Assembly: GCA_964612485.1 (NCBI GenBank) | Contig: CAZTFF010000001.1 | Coordinates: 124,001-188,000 of the forward strand | Reading direction: 5' to 3' | DNA from: JAFGNV01 sp964612485 | GTDB lineage: Bacteria > Chloroflexota > Anaerolineae > 4572-78 > J111 | Length of the DNA: 64,000 nucleotides | In this document: positions 49,697 to 59,418 of the stretch, piece by piece | Layout: each line of letters starts with the position of its first letter | How positions within the stretch are numbered: position 1 is the stretch's first letter | Translations under genes and position numbers: made by a program | Notes under the pieces: model-generated | The model's database searches: none | What the model saw: only the letters and a program-made list of their open reading frames with translations | Told to the model about the DNA's origin: nothing

Positions 49697-50029
49697 TTAG
49701 GTGGCCTGTCTACTCTCGATAAAAAGAAGCGCAACTAATACGATTTCAATGGCTTTGTCGATGTATCCCCGAGGGGTTCTCGCGCCCATGATCACCCACA
49801 GGATGATGGTGAGAATGGTATAGCCTATCAATAGCCAGCGTATCATATGGCGATACTCGGCCAGGGGTGCCAGCGGTAAATAAAGCGCCGCCAGCAGCGT
49901 TAAATAGCCCAACCCGTTGAGAATGAACAAAACATCGGGAAACAACAACGAAAAGTGAATAACCGCCGTCGCAATCGTCAATAAAATAATGCCCCATTGT
50001 AACGGCCCCAGGGTAATTCTGTGTTCCAT
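49697..50029 (-). CDS. Small four-helix membrane protein
   Basis: A 110-aa protein with four membrane segments (WGIILLTIATAVIHFSLLF, VLFILNGLGYLTLLAALYL, MIRWLLIGYTILTIILWVIM and AIEIVLVALLFIES). A His follows the first Ala-rich helix (AVIHF). No recognised domain, though small proteins of this topology often accompany this type of gene run. AGGAGG lies before the ATG. Confidence 0.6.
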   Translation of the reverse strand: MEHRITLGPLQWGIILLTIATAVIHFSLLFPDVLFILNGLGYLTLLAALYLPLAPLAEYRHMIRWLLIGYTILTIILWVIMGARTPRGYIDKAIEIVLVALLFIESRQAT

Positions 50030-50056
50030 TTTTACGTTCCTCCTAAAATTTAAGAT

Positions 50057-51070
50057 TTAAGTTTTAATATATGCTTTACCATATCTTTTGGTCGATTGCA
50101 AGAGAAGGCCGCCCCACACCAGGCCCAAAACGCCCAACGTAACATCTCTGCCCCTGATAAGCAGGGCCAGGCCGATGCCAACCGCCGGATTCAGGCTCAG
50201 GACGGTCAGTGCCAGCACCAGGCTTGCTTCCAGTGTTCCCAGCCCGCCGGGCATGGGTAGCAAAAAGGCGATGCGGGCAGCGGTCAACAGCGTAATAACC
50301 TGAACCAACGTCAGATTCAACCCTAAAATATGGGTCGCCAGCCAAAATTCACCGATCATTCCCAGCCAGATAATGCCCGAAGCAGCCAGAGCCAGCCCCA
50401 GCGCAACGGGCTGCTCCCGAAAAAACCGGGTGGCCTGGGTTTCGCTTTCCCGGATGGTCTGGTGGATTTGCCGGTATTTCGATAAAGTCTCGTCTTGTGC
50501 CCACCGGCCTGCGATTACCTGCCACAATTTTGATACAGGATGATGCCCCCGCCAGATCGCAGCCAACAAAGCCAAAATTACCCCTAATAAGGTGACGGCC
50601 ATGAGAACCGCCTGCCGCCCAATTTCCGGGGAGAATAATCGCCCTTGCAAAATGATGACTACGCCCAGCGCCAAAAACGTAAAATTGGCTAACAATTCCA
50701 GCGATTTGTCGAGGGAAACCGAGGAAATGGCCGTTGTTCGGGGGACCCGATGTTTTCGCTCAACCAGATAAACTTGCAGCGGTTCTCCCCCAAATTGAGG
50801 TCCCGGCGTGAAATATGTCACGCCAAAACTTGCCAGCCGGTATCCCGCCATGGTCAGGTAGGGAAGGGCGAATCCTTGCGCCTGTGATATAAGCCACCAG
50901 CGCGTGCTGAACAGTAACAGCACCAGGGCATTGACGCCGATCAGGATAAAAAGTTGGCCCGGCGTCAATCGATGAAATACAGCACCCACCTCGTTTAGCG
51001 AGATGTTGCGTAACGCCCACCATAACAGCAGCGGCACAGCCAGCCAGAACAAATAGCGAAAAAATTTCAT
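50057..51070 (-). CDS. UPF0104/lysylphosphatidylglycerol synthase TM-type flippase-like protein
   Basis: A 337-aa polytopic protein (about eight helices) of the UPF0104/AglD-MprF membrane-domain family: LFSTRWWLISQAQG, RLASFGVTYFTPGPQFGGEPLQ (cut here for length, residues ~90-110), SSVSLDKSLELLANF, and near the end FLLPMPGGLGTLEASLVLAL. The GxGxGxxE-like PGGLGTLEA motif is typical. Such proteins flip or transfer lipid-linked molecules. It is adjacent to the CDP-alcohol phosphatidyltransferase, and together they may make and flip a lipid carrier. Confidence 0.85.
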   Translation of the reverse strand: MKFFRYLFWLAVPLLLWWALRNISLNEVGAVFHRLTPGQLFILIGVNALVLLLFSTRWWLISQAQGFALPYLTMAGYRLASFGVTYFTPGPQFGGEPLQVYLVERKHRVPRTTAISSVSLDKSLELLANFTFLALGVVIILQGRLFSPEIGRQAVLMAVTLLGVILALLAAIWRGHHPVSKLWQVIAGRWAQDETLSKYRQIHQTIRESETQATRFFREQPVALGLALAASGIIWLGMIGEFWLATHILGLNLTLVQVITLLTAARIAFLLPMPGGLGTLEASLVLALTVLSLNPAVGIGLALLIRGRDVTLGVLGLVWGGLLLQSTKRYGKAYIKT

Positions 51071-51103
51071 AACAGGTTTTGGTCTGTTTATAGAGAAATG
51101 ATT

Positions 51104-52282
51104 TTAAGTTCGACGGTAAAGAAATCTGTTTTCCGGTTCCCACAGTGAAAAATTGCCTGTACCGTACAGCATAAGGTAAATAGTTGAAGCTAACATTAAT
51201 CCATTGCTCAGTTGGAGGTCGGTGCTGAGAATATTGGCGCTGACAGGGATCAATAAGCCCAACGCAGCCAGCCGTCCGGCAATTCCCAGGGCTACCAAAA
51301 TTGTGGTAAACAGGCCCATGATCAGCAAGAGGCGGACAAAAAAATGAGGAGCGGGGATGTCGAGCCACACAAAGCGGGTTGCCTGTTGCAGAGGATCATC
51401 GAGCGCGGGCAGCATTAGTCGGGCTGCCAGGACCACCAGCATCAGGCGCAGGCCAACGGGCAGCCGGCGGGCCAGTAGAGTGTCCAGCTTGCGCCGGATG
51501 GATGGGTAGGGGGCTGAAGCGGGGTCGATCCTGCCGCTGGCAATCAGCCAGTCGCGGAGGAAGCCGGCGAGAAAAGGAAGGGCAAACACAATGCCGGCTA
51601 GCGTTGTGCCGGGCGGAAACAAAATGGGCCATAAGATCACGGCCATAAATCCCATCTGAAAGCCGGCCATCAATCGGCGGGTGGCGCTGAAGGGCAGCGC
51701 ATGCACCGGTTTGCCGCGCCGCGCGCGCCACCACAGGCCGAAGACAAAAAAATAGCGCGCTAACCCTAAACTGAGATACCACCAGGGAAGCTGACCGTAT
51801 TGAACCGCCAGCATGGTGGCTACCAAAATTCCCAGCGCGTCAAATTCCACGTCTAAAATTTCGCCCAGCCTGGTGGCGTGGTTGCTGCGGCGGGCCAGAA
51901 AGCCGTCAAAACCATCGGCGATGGCGGCCAGGGTGTAGAGCAGCGCCGGCAGCCAGCCCATCCATCCTGCCGGCCAGGGAGAAAACAAAAAGCCGGCCAG
52001 CCCGGCCAGCAGCAGCCCGCGAAACAGCGTGAGGGCGTTTCCGGCTCCCAACGTAGGCAAAACCACAGCCTCCTTTTGGCGGTGATTGTGTTTGAGATTG
52101 CAATAAAGCAGCCCCACTTCAAAAAACGCAGCGAGCAAAGCGATGAACAGCCAGCGAATAGCAAAATCAAACGGCTGGATTGTTTGAAAAAAGAGAAAAG
52201 TTGATCCCAGAGCCAGCAAAAAAAGAAACGCGGTTATCATTCCCTGCCGGTTGAGGCGCGCCATTGCGGTTGATCGCTTCAT
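51104..52282 (-). CDS. CDP-alcohol phosphatidyltransferase fused to a DoxX-like domain
   Basis: A 392-aa membrane protein. The N-terminal ~220 residues contain the full CDP-alcohol phosphotransferase signature: DGFLARRSNHATRLGEILDV then EFDALG (DGxxAR-x8-GxxxDxxxD). The C-terminal ~120 residues form a second four-helix unit ending in LYGTGNFSLWEPENRFLYRR, like DoxX-family proteins. This pairing in one chain is unusual. The enzyme transfers a phosphatidyl-type group from a CDP-activated lipid or CDP-alcohol to an acceptor alcohol. It abuts metW (2 bp gap). The head group is unknown. Confidence 0.85.
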   Translation of the reverse strand: MKRSTAMARLNRQGMITAFLFLLALGSTFLFFQTIQPFDFAIRWLFIALLAAFFEVGLLYCNLKHNHRQKEAVVLPTLGAGNALTLFRGLLLAGLAGFLFSPWPAGWMGWLPALLYTLAAIADGFDGFLARRSNHATRLGEILDVEFDALGILVATMLAVQYGQLPWWYLSLGLARYFFVFGLWWRARRGKPVHALPFSATRRLMAGFQMGFMAVILWPILFPPGTTLAGIVFALPFLAGFLRDWLIASGRIDPASAPYPSIRRKLDTLLARRLPVGLRLMLVVLAARLMLPALDDPLQQATRFVWLDIPAPHFFVRLLLIMGLFTTILVALGIAGRLAALGLLIPVSANILSTDLQLSNGLMLASTIYLMLYGTGNFSLWEPENRFLYRRT

Positions 52283-52284
52283 AG

Positions 52285-52877
52285 TTAGCTCAATTCAAAA
52301 ATAGCTGTGGTTGCCCGTAAATTTTTATCGCGCCGGTTGGGGATGCGGCGCGCGCCCTGGAGATAAATTTGCGCTTCAACGCGAATTTCGTTTTGGCGGC
52401 AGAAATCGCCGAAATCGCGGACGGTGAGCGGTCGGGCGCGGGGCGGTTGATCCCACGGTTGGGGGAGGTCGGGGGTGCGGGGGGCGTGGCCGGTCAGCAG
52501 CAGGCTGAGGCGGCAGCGCCAGTGGCCCCAGTTGGGGAAACTGATAATGGCCCGGCTGCCTACCCGCAGCATTTCTTTGATGACAAAGACGGGGTCGTTG
52601 ATATAGGGCAGCGTCTGGCTGAGAATCACCGTTTGGAACGATTGGTCTGGATAATCGTCCAGCCCTTCGTGCAGGTTGCCCTGCCGCACGCTCAATCCTT
52701 TGTGAACGCAGTTCAATACGCCTTCTTCGGTTAGCTCAACGCCGCGCCCGGTCACTTGATAGCGGTCGATCAGGTAACGCAGCAGCGTGCCGTCGCCGCA
52801 GCCCAGGTCGAGCACGCGCTCACCCGGCTCGATCAGTTCGGCAATGGCTAACAGGTCGGCGCGGAGCGAATTTTTAT

Positions 52878-52881
<4 letters not shown>
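52285..52881 (-). CDS. metW: Methionine biosynthesis protein MetW
   Basis: A 198-aa class I methyltransferase-fold protein. Motifs: GERVLDLGCGDGTLLRYLID, QGNLHEGLDDYPDQSFQTVI, LSQTLPYINDPVFVIKEMLR and ISFPNWGHWRCRLSLLLTG. This set, including FPNxGHWxxR, defines MetW, which supports MetX-dependent homoserine acylation. It overlaps metX by 4 bp, the usual metXW arrangement, which makes the name safe. The start at 52881 follows a GAG-containing weak site within metX. Confidence 0.92.
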
Positions 52882-54023
<1,142 letters not shown>

Positions 54024-54038
54024 TATTTATCTCTCTCT

Positions 54039-54079
54039 GAAACATCCGGTGTCTGGTTTAACCAGACACCGGATGTTTC
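54039..54079. repeat. 41-bp perfect palindrome with one-base centre
   Basis: The arm GAAACATCCGGTGTCTGGTT, a central T and the exact complement lie in the 60-bp gap between metY and metX. No T-run follows on the minus strand, so it may attenuate or stabilise the mRNA, not simply end it. Confidence 0.85.
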
Positions 54080-54083
54080 TAAT

Positions 54084-55376
54084 TTATGAATTTTGCAAGG
54101 CCTGATCCAGGTCCCACAAAATATCGTCAATATCTTCGATGCCCACGCTCAAACGGATCATATCCGGTTTGATCCCCGCGCTCTCCTGTTCCTGGGCCGA
54201 AAGCTGGCTGTGGGTGGTGCTGGCCGGGTGAATGGCCAGGCTTTTGGCATCGCCCACGTTGGCCAGATGGCTGAAAAGTTTGAGATTGTTGATGAAGTTG
54301 CGCCCGGCCTCCAGGCCGCCCTCAATGCCAAAGCTCAGAATAGCGCCGGCTCCCTGAGGGAGATATTTTTTGGCCCGCTCGTGGTCTGGGTGGTTGGACA
54401 GGGAAGGATGGCTGACCCAACTCACCCTGGGGTGCTGCGACAGGAATTTGGCCGTGGCCTCGGTGTTTTGCACGTGGCGCTCCATACGCAGGCTGAGCGT
54501 TTCCAGCCCTTGCAGGAAGAGCCAGGAGTTCATGGGCGATTGGCACGCGCCGATGTCGCGCAGCATCTGCACCCGGGCTTTGAGAATAAAAGCCGGCGGG
54601 CCCAACTCGGCGTAAACCAGGCCGTGGTAGCTGTTGTCCGGGGTGGTGAAGTTGGCAAAGCGGCCGCTGCCGGCCCAATCAAAATTACCGCCGTCCACAA
54701 TCATCCCCCCAATCGAGGTGCCGTGCCCGCCGATAAATTTGGTGGTAGAGTAGGTGATGATGTTGGCTCCCCACTCCAGCGGGCGGCACAGGTAGGGCGT
54801 GGCAAAGGTGTTATCAATCATCAACGGAATTTGGTATTCCTGGCCGATGGCGGCCACTTCCTCAAAGGGGAAAACGTTGATGTTGGGGTTGCCCAGCGTT
54901 TCGCCGTACAGAATTTTGGTGTTGTCGCGGATAGCGCGGCGGTAGTTCTCCGGGTCGCTGGGGTCAATCAGCGAAACTTCGATGCCTAATTTGGGGAAGG
55001 TGTAGTTGAACTGGTTGAACGTACCGCCGTACAGCGTTGAGGCTGAAACAATGTGGTCGCCCGCTTCGCACAGGCTCAAGATGGCCATAGTCTGCGCCCC
55101 GTGGCCGGAACTGGCGGCCAGCGCCCCCACGCCCCCGTCCAAATCGGCCACGCGCTGTTCAAAGACATCGGTGGTGGGATTCATAATGCGGGTGTAGATG
55201 TTGCCAAATTCTTGCAGGGCAAACAGCCGGGCGGCGTGGTCCGTATCATCAAACACGTAGGAGGTAGTTTGATAAATGGGCACGGCGCGAGACCCGGTGG
55301 TTGGGTCGGGCTGCTGGCCGGCGTGAAGTTGGCGGGTGTTGAAGCCAAATTGTCGTTCTTCGGACTTGCTGGTCAT
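54084..55376 (-). CDS. metY: O-acetylhomoserine sulfhydrylase
   Basis: A 430-aa PLP enzyme of the Cys/Met metabolism family. It makes homocysteine from O-acetylhomoserine and sulfide. Landmarks: RQLHAGQQPDPTTGSRAVPI, QTTSYVFDDTDHAARLFA, ASSGHGAQTMAIL, MIDNTFATPYLCRPLEWGAN, the PLP-lysine in TYSTTKFIGGHGTSIGG and HPASTTHSQLS. Residue spacing and length (about 430) match MetY more than MetB. It lies between cysE and metX, so the run directly assimilates sulfide into both cysteine and homocysteine. Confidence 0.94.
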   Translation of the reverse strand: MTSKSEERQFGFNTRQLHAGQQPDPTTGSRAVPIYQTTSYVFDDTDHAARLFALQEFGNIYTRIMNPTTDVFEQRVADLDGGVGALAASSGHGAQTMAILSLCEAGDHIVSASTLYGGTFNQFNYTFPKLGIEVSLIDPSDPENYRRAIRDNTKILYGETLGNPNINVFPFEEVAAIGQEYQIPLMIDNTFATPYLCRPLEWGANIITYSTTKFIGGHGTSIGGMIVDGGNFDWAGSGRFANFTTPDNSYHGLVYAELGPPAFILKARVQMLRDIGACQSPMNSWLFLQGLETLSLRMERHVQNTEATAKFLSQHPRVSWVSHPSLSNHPDHERAKKYLPQGAGAILSFGIEGGLEAGRNFINNLKLFSHLANVGDAKSLAIHPASTTHSQLSAQEQESAGIKPDMIRLSVGIEDIDDILWDLDQALQNS

Positions 55377-55428
55377 CGGAAAACTCTCCTCTATTCAATA
55401 GTGTTTTAGTAAAAAAGTATCAACAGAT

Positions 55429-56127
55429 TTAAATTGAAAAATCCTCTCCCTGCCACACTTCCTCATTTGTGGCCAGGGGGATCAGTTTGTCGTCATCACT
55501 CCCATTTTGGCGTTCCATCGCGTTGACGCGGGTGATGACGGCGTTCAGCGTATTCCAGATCAGATCAGGCATGCGGTCGTGGCGCAGGTCGGTGTGGTCG
55601 TCGGTGCGGGGTTTGCTGCGCTCGATGGGATGGCCGGGTACGCCCACTACCACCGAATTTTCCGGCACCTCTTTGACCACCACGGCGTTGGCCCCAATCC
55701 GGCTGCGTTTGCCGATGGTAATTGGCCCCAACACCTTGGCCCCCGCGCCCACCACCACCCCATTTTCCAGGGTGGGATGGCGCTTGCCCCTTTCCAGGCT
55801 GACGCCGCCGAGCGTGACGCCGTGGTACAACGTTACATTGGCCCCGATTTCGGCGGTTTCGCCAATGACCACCCCCATTCCGTGGTCGATGAAAAAGCCC
55901 GGCCCAATGGTTGCGCCCGGATGGATTTCGATGCCGGTCAACCAGCGGAACAAATGAGACAGCCAGCGGGCCGGCAGCCGGAACTTGCGAGTCCACAGCC
56001 AGTGAGTCAATCGATGCCCCCACAGCGCGTGCAGGCCGGGGTAGCACAGCAGCACTTCGGGGATGCTGCGCGCTGCCGGGTCCCGTTCAAAGACACATTC
56101 TATATCGTGCTTTAATTGTTCAAACAT
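55429..56127 (-). CDS. cysE: Serine O-acetyltransferase
   Basis: A 232-aa hexapeptide acyltransferase making O-acetylserine from serine and acetyl-CoA. N-terminal helices (RSIPEVLLCYPGLHALWGHR) are followed by a left-handed beta helix: EIHPGATIGPGFFIDHGMG, VVIGETAEIGANVTLYHGVT and the C-terminal GHPTLE-type KRHPTLENGVVVGAGAKVLG. The catalytic His-Asp pair (His in HGMG/Asp) is present. The C-terminal tail is longer than EpsC and lacks the usual Ile end, so feedback control by CysK binding is uncertain. AGGAGG precedes the ATG. Confidence 0.93.
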   Translation of the reverse strand: MFEQLKHDIECVFERDPAARSIPEVLLCYPGLHALWGHRLTHWLWTRKFRLPARWLSHLFRWLTGIEIHPGATIGPGFFIDHGMGVVIGETAEIGANVTLYHGVTLGGVSLERGKRHPTLENGVVVGAGAKVLGPITIGKRSRIGANAVVVKEVPENSVVVGVPGHPIERSKPRTDDHTDLRHDRMPDLIWNTLNAVITRVNAMERQNGSDDDKLIPLATNEEVWQGEDFSI

Positions 56128-56206
56128 ATTTGCCTCCTTAACTTCTATGAACGCCGTGGGGAACGGAACGTAGCGGGTTCATCAAACTTGATTATGTGTC
56201 TATAGG

Positions 56207-57142
56207 TTATCCGTCGGCCAAATCGGCAAACAGGGCCGTGCTTAAGTACCGCTCGCCAAACGAAGGGATGATTACCACGATGAGTTTGCCTTCATTTTCC
56301 GGGCGGCGGGCCACTTCCAGGCCGGCCCAAACCGCAGCGCCGGATGAGATGCCAACCAGTAATCCTTCTTCGGACGCCATGCGGCGGGCGGTGGTAAAGG
56401 CGTTTTCACTGGTTACGCGCACAACTTCATCATATATTTCTGTGTTCAAAACATCGGGAACAAAGCCCGCGCCAATGCCCTGAATAGGATGCGGCCCTTT
56501 TTCTCCACCCGACAACACCGCCGAGGCTTCCGGTTCAACGGCGATGGCTTTAAACGAGGGATTCTTGGCCTTGAGAACCTCTCCCACCCCGGTGATGGTG
56601 CCGCCCGTGCCTATCCCGGCCACCACAAAATCTACCTCGCCGTCGGTGTCGCGCCAGATTTCTTCGGCGGTGGTGCGGCGGTGAATGTCCGGGTTGGCCG
56701 GGTTCTGGAATTGTTGCGGGATAAAATAGCGGGAATCGGCGGCGGCCAGTTCTTCGGCTTTACTAATGGCGCCCTTCATGCCTTCTTTGCCGGGAGTCAA
56801 AATAAGTTCCGCGCCGTAGGCTCGCAGCAGCATGCGGCGCTCGATGCTCATCGTATCGGGCATCACCAGCGTGCATTTGTAGCCTCTGGCCGCGCAGACA
56901 AAAGCCAGCGCGATACCGGTGTTGCCGCTGGTGGGTTCCAGGATAATCGAGTCCTCATTAATCAGACCCGCTTCTCCGGCAGCATCCAGCATGGCCGCGC
57001 CAATGCGGTCTTTAACGCTGTGAGCCGGATTGTAATATTCCAACTTGGCTACAACCTGGGCCACGCAGCCTTCGGTTAAACGGTTGATCCGAACCAACGG
57101 CGTGTTGCCAATCAGTGCGGTTACATCTTGGGCTATTTTCAT
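56207..57142 (-). CDS. cysK: Cysteine synthase A
   Basis: A 311-aa PLP enzyme that makes cysteine from O-acetylserine and sulfide. PLP lysine is Lys44 in NPAHSVKDRIGAAM; the phosphate loop is EPTSGNTGIALAF; FVVAGIGTGGTITG and GIGAGFVPDVL complete the pattern. The start at 57142 (MKIAQDV) is set by a GGGGG site and family length; a longer frame runs 26 codons upstream into leader sequence. It is the first gene of the 14-gene run, preceded by a ~370-nt leader and a strong promoter. Confidence 0.95.
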   Translation of the reverse strand: MKIAQDVTALIGNTPLVRINRLTEGCVAQVVAKLEYYNPAHSVKDRIGAAMLDAAGEAGLINEDSIILEPTSGNTGIALAFVCAARGYKCTLVMPDTMSIERRMLLRAYGAELILTPGKEGMKGAISKAEELAAADSRYFIPQQFQNPANPDIHRRTTAEEIWRDTDGEVDFVVAGIGTGGTITGVGEVLKAKNPSFKAIAVEPEASAVLSGGEKGPHPIQGIGAGFVPDVLNTEIYDEVVRVTSENAFTTARRMASEEGLLVGISSGAAVWAGLEVARRPENEGKLIVVIIPSFGERYLSTALFADLADG

Positions 57143-57516
57143 GAGTTTCCCCCTTTGAAGATAGTTTGAAAAAAATAATGAAATGAGTGGTTTAAAATTA
57201 AAAAACTCACCGGCAAACATAAACTTGACGATGAGTCGATTTCAGTTGAAAGTCAACATCCCCGGCAGCACGGAAGGAAGGGAGAGGATGAAGGTCTATC
57301 GATAAACACCTGATGGGCAGCTTCGCTCAACCGGCGCGACTCATCGCGGAAGTGGTGAGCGGCGGGCACAACCGAGTCCTCAGAAGCCGGGCACGCAACC
57401 CAAGCCAGCCGGCTGTACCCGCCTGGTACAGACGCATGGCATTAAGAACATAAAACGGTTGTGTGCTTGATCAGGGTGTTTGCGCATCGGAATATCACTG
57501 TTTCTTTGCTTTGATG
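57143..57516 (-). ncRNA. Structured cis-regulatory leader of the cysK run (candidate)
   Basis: On the minus strand, from the predicted start near 57516: a hairpin CTGTACC/GGTACAG near 57430-57413, a GCCGG/CCGGC stem, then a 10-bp perfect long-range helix CGATGAGTCG (57346-57337) with CGACTCATCG (57238-57229) enclosing 98 bases, and finally GGTGAG followed by six T's (57205-57200). CTCACC at 57359-57354 could pair with GGTGAG to make an alternative terminator. I could not match T-box, SAM, cobalamin or other known motifs. Purpose: probable attenuation control of sulfur metabolism. Confidence 0.55.
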
Positions 57517-57522
57517 CCCAAA

Positions 57523-57550
57523 ATTATAACGTGTTATAGAAATTTGTCAA
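57523..57550 (-). promoter_or_regulatory. Consensus sigma70 promoter of the cysK run
   Basis: TTGACA (57550-57545), a 16-bp spacer and TATAAT (57528-57523): both hexamers match the consensus exactly. A long leader (~370 nt) separates it from cysK. Confidence 0.88.
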
Positions 57551-57710
57551 AATAGGCTTTAAAACCGTACCTTTTTGGGGTTCCAAAAATAGCTATTTTA
57601 GGATAATCTTAAAAGAAATCGAACGAATTTTAGGGAAAGGTGTAGTAAAATGCCCGGCGCGGTGTATAAATAGATAAAGAGACGCCGCAGCCTGGACTTC
57701 AGGCAGCGAG

Positions 57711-58280
57711 ATGCAACTTACAATAGCGTTAATTTTAACGGCTCTGGCTCAAGAAAATAATCAGGACCCTGACTCCGGTTTAAATTTTGCCGACTTGTTT
57801 CGGGAATATTATCCCCGGGTTTACAACTATCTGCGCTACCGGGTGGGGGCTGTTGACGATGCGGAGGATTTGATTGGACGGGTGTTTGAAAAGGCATACA
57901 AGCACCGGGCCAGGTACGATCCGCAAAAGGGCGCTTTTTCTACATGGTTGTTCCGTATTGCCCATAACGAGTTGGCCAATTATTACCGTTCTCGCGAGCG
58001 CCGGGCCAAATGGCAATCGGAAGCGGAGGTACCGGACGATCTGGAAATTGAGGCCTCGCCGGAAGCGCACCTTATCGAGCAGGAAACCATTGCCCGGTTA
58101 TTGCAAGGGCTGGAACAATTAAGCGAGCGTGATCAAGAAGTTATCGGTCTCAAATTTGGCAGCCGGTTGAGCAACAAAGAAATTGGTCAGATTATGGATT
58201 TAAAGGAAAAGACGGTGAGCGTGGTTTTGTTACGAGCTATGCGCCGGTTGCAGAAACAATTAGAGGAGGTGGCCGCATGA
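57711..58280 (+). CDS. RNA polymerase ECF-type sigma factor
   Basis: A 189-aa sigma-70 family factor of the ECF group. Region 2: FADLFREYYPRVYNYLRYRV, DAEDLIGRVFEKAYKHRARY and GAFSTWLFRIAHNELANYYR; region 4: LEQLSERDQEVIGLKFGSRL then KEIGQIMDLKEKTVSVVLLR. There is no region 1.1 or 3. The stop overlaps the start of the next gene (ATGA), and that gene encodes a single-pass membrane protein, so this is a typical sigma/anti-sigma pair. The nearest weak site is GCGAG before the ATG. The regulon likely includes the secreted proteins that follow. Confidence 0.92.
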   Translation: MQLTIALILTALAQENNQDPDSGLNFADLFREYYPRVYNYLRYRVGAVDDAEDLIGRVFEKAYKHRARYDPQKGAFSTWLFRIAHNELANYYRSRERRAKWQSEAEVPDDLEIEASPEAHLIEQETIARLLQGLEQLSERDQEVIGLKFGSRLSNKEIGQIMDLKEKTVSVVLLRAMRRLQKQLEEVAA

Positions 58281-59074
58281 ATGAACAACAATTGGCCGAC
58301 CTCTTTTCCGAGCAAATCGAACGGATGCTGGCCGGGAAAACTGTTGAAGCGCCAGCGGCGGAGCTGTCGGAGCTGCTGAATTTGGGACAACAACTCCATC
58401 AGGTGCGTTTCCAGGCCGGTCCCACGGCACAGGCGGCATTTCAAGCACAACTGGCCGGGTGGTTTGGTCCTACCGGAGCGGCAGGTTTGGGCCTGTCTAA
58501 AGGCGTGGTAACGATGCTTATGTTGGTTGTTGGAACCGGGATCGGCCTGGTTGCCCTGATGGGGTTGTTTTTACAGGAGCCGGTTGAAAGCGATCCGATT
58601 CGTGTCACCCCTCGAACAACCCGGCCGGTGTCGGTGACGCCTGTCGATATTTTGCCGGTTGTTGTACCTTCACCAACATCTGAAACTGTTTCACCGACGC
58701 CTCAAACGCCTGAACCGGAACAGCCGGCACGATCTTCGGAGTCGGACACCTTGCCTTCGTTCTCTTCCCAGAGAGACACGCTTCCTATCACCAGAACCAC
58801 CACCGTAGAAGTGTCTCCGTTCCCAACTACCATTACCCCCACAACTACCTTGACTCCCACGCCAACGCCGAAGATAACCGTCCCGGCGGGAACGCAGCCG
58901 GATGATGGTCAGGATGGTGAGGAAACAGACGTAATCAATAAGGATGATCACGACCGCGGCCACGGTAATGATCCTGATCGGATCGATGAAGATAATCCGG
59001 GCAGTAGCAGCGGCGCGGGCCAGAGCAGCGATCAAAATAAAGATAAGGATAAAGGCGGCGGCAAGAATAAATAG
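58277..59074 (+). CDS. Anti-sigma factor-like single-pass membrane protein
   Basis: A 265-aa protein with an N-terminal cytoplasmic part of ~70 residues (LADLFSEQIERMLAGKTVEA; LSELLNLGQQLHQVRFQAG), a membrane helix (VVTMLMLVVGTGIGLVALMG, residues ~76-98) and an extracytoplasmic part: Thr/Pro-rich (TPTPTP-type stretches) followed by a charged Asp/Gly/Lys-rich end (DDHDRGHGNDPDRIDEDNPG). No zinc-binding HxxxCxxC motif is present, so it is not a ZAS-type anti-sigma factor. Its role is inferred from the 4-bp overlap with the sigma gene. AGGAGG occurs just before the start. Confidence 0.75.
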   Translation: MNEQQLADLFSEQIERMLAGKTVEAPAAELSELLNLGQQLHQVRFQAGPTAQAAFQAQLAGWFGPTGAAGLGLSKGVVTMLMLVVGTGIGLVALMGLFLQEPVESDPIRVTPRTTRPVSVTPVDILPVVVPSPTSETVSPTPQTPEPEQPARSSESDTLPSFSSQRDTLPITRTTTVEVSPFPTTITPTTTLTPTPTPKITVPAGTQPDDGQDGEETDVINKDDHDRGHGNDPDRIDEDNPGSSSGAGQSSDQNKDKDKGGGKNK

Positions 59075-59156
59075 CCAAATGATAAAATCGCGCAAAGATG
59101 AGGGTTTATTTGTTGGGCTTAACCAACCGGTTAAAAGCTGGATCAGGAGATAAACA

Positions 59157-59402
59157 ATGACAGCCAAAAAAGTAAATGGATCAACAGATTTTCGTATCTT
59201 GGCCCATTGCCCTGCCACGGGAGAGCAGGTTTTAGGAGATCGTTTGACGCATTTTGCCGTACCCGGCGCTAAAGCCGCCTGGTGGTATTGCCCTAAATGT
59301 GAGGGCTGGCACGTGTTAATTCATATGGAACAAAAGAACCATCTGGGAGAATTTTATCCTTCCGCAAATTTGAATCTAAATTCTGTTCAACTATCACAAT
59401 AA
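59157..59402 (+). CDS. Small protein with zinc-binding CxxC motif
   Basis: An 81-aa soluble protein with Cys18 (AHCPATG) and the pair YCPKCEGWH, where the Cys and following His residues may bind zinc. CPKCEGWHVLIH is typical of short bacterial zinc-ribbon proteins. GGAG lies before the ATG. It is placed between the anti-sigma-like gene and a secreted protein gene with small gaps, so probably in one transcript. Function unknown. Confidence 0.65.
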   Translation: MTAKKVNGSTDFRILAHCPATGEQVLGDRLTHFAVPGAKAAWWYCPKCEGWHVLIHMEQKNHLGEFYPSANLNLNSVQLSQ

Positions 59403-59418
59403 AATTTGGAGGTTCGAG

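Noticed and set aside
57262..57292. GGAAGGAAGG on the plus strand, resembling the SRP RNA loop
   Set aside because: The flanking bases do not form the SRP domain IV stem, and the region is better explained as the leader of the minus-strand cysK transcript.
57143..57516. Known SAM, cobalamin or T-box riboswitch in the cysK leader
   Set aside because: I looked for the conserved cores (GATGA..CGGCAACC, B12 box, TGGNACCGCG) and did not find them; so only an unnamed structured leader is claimed.
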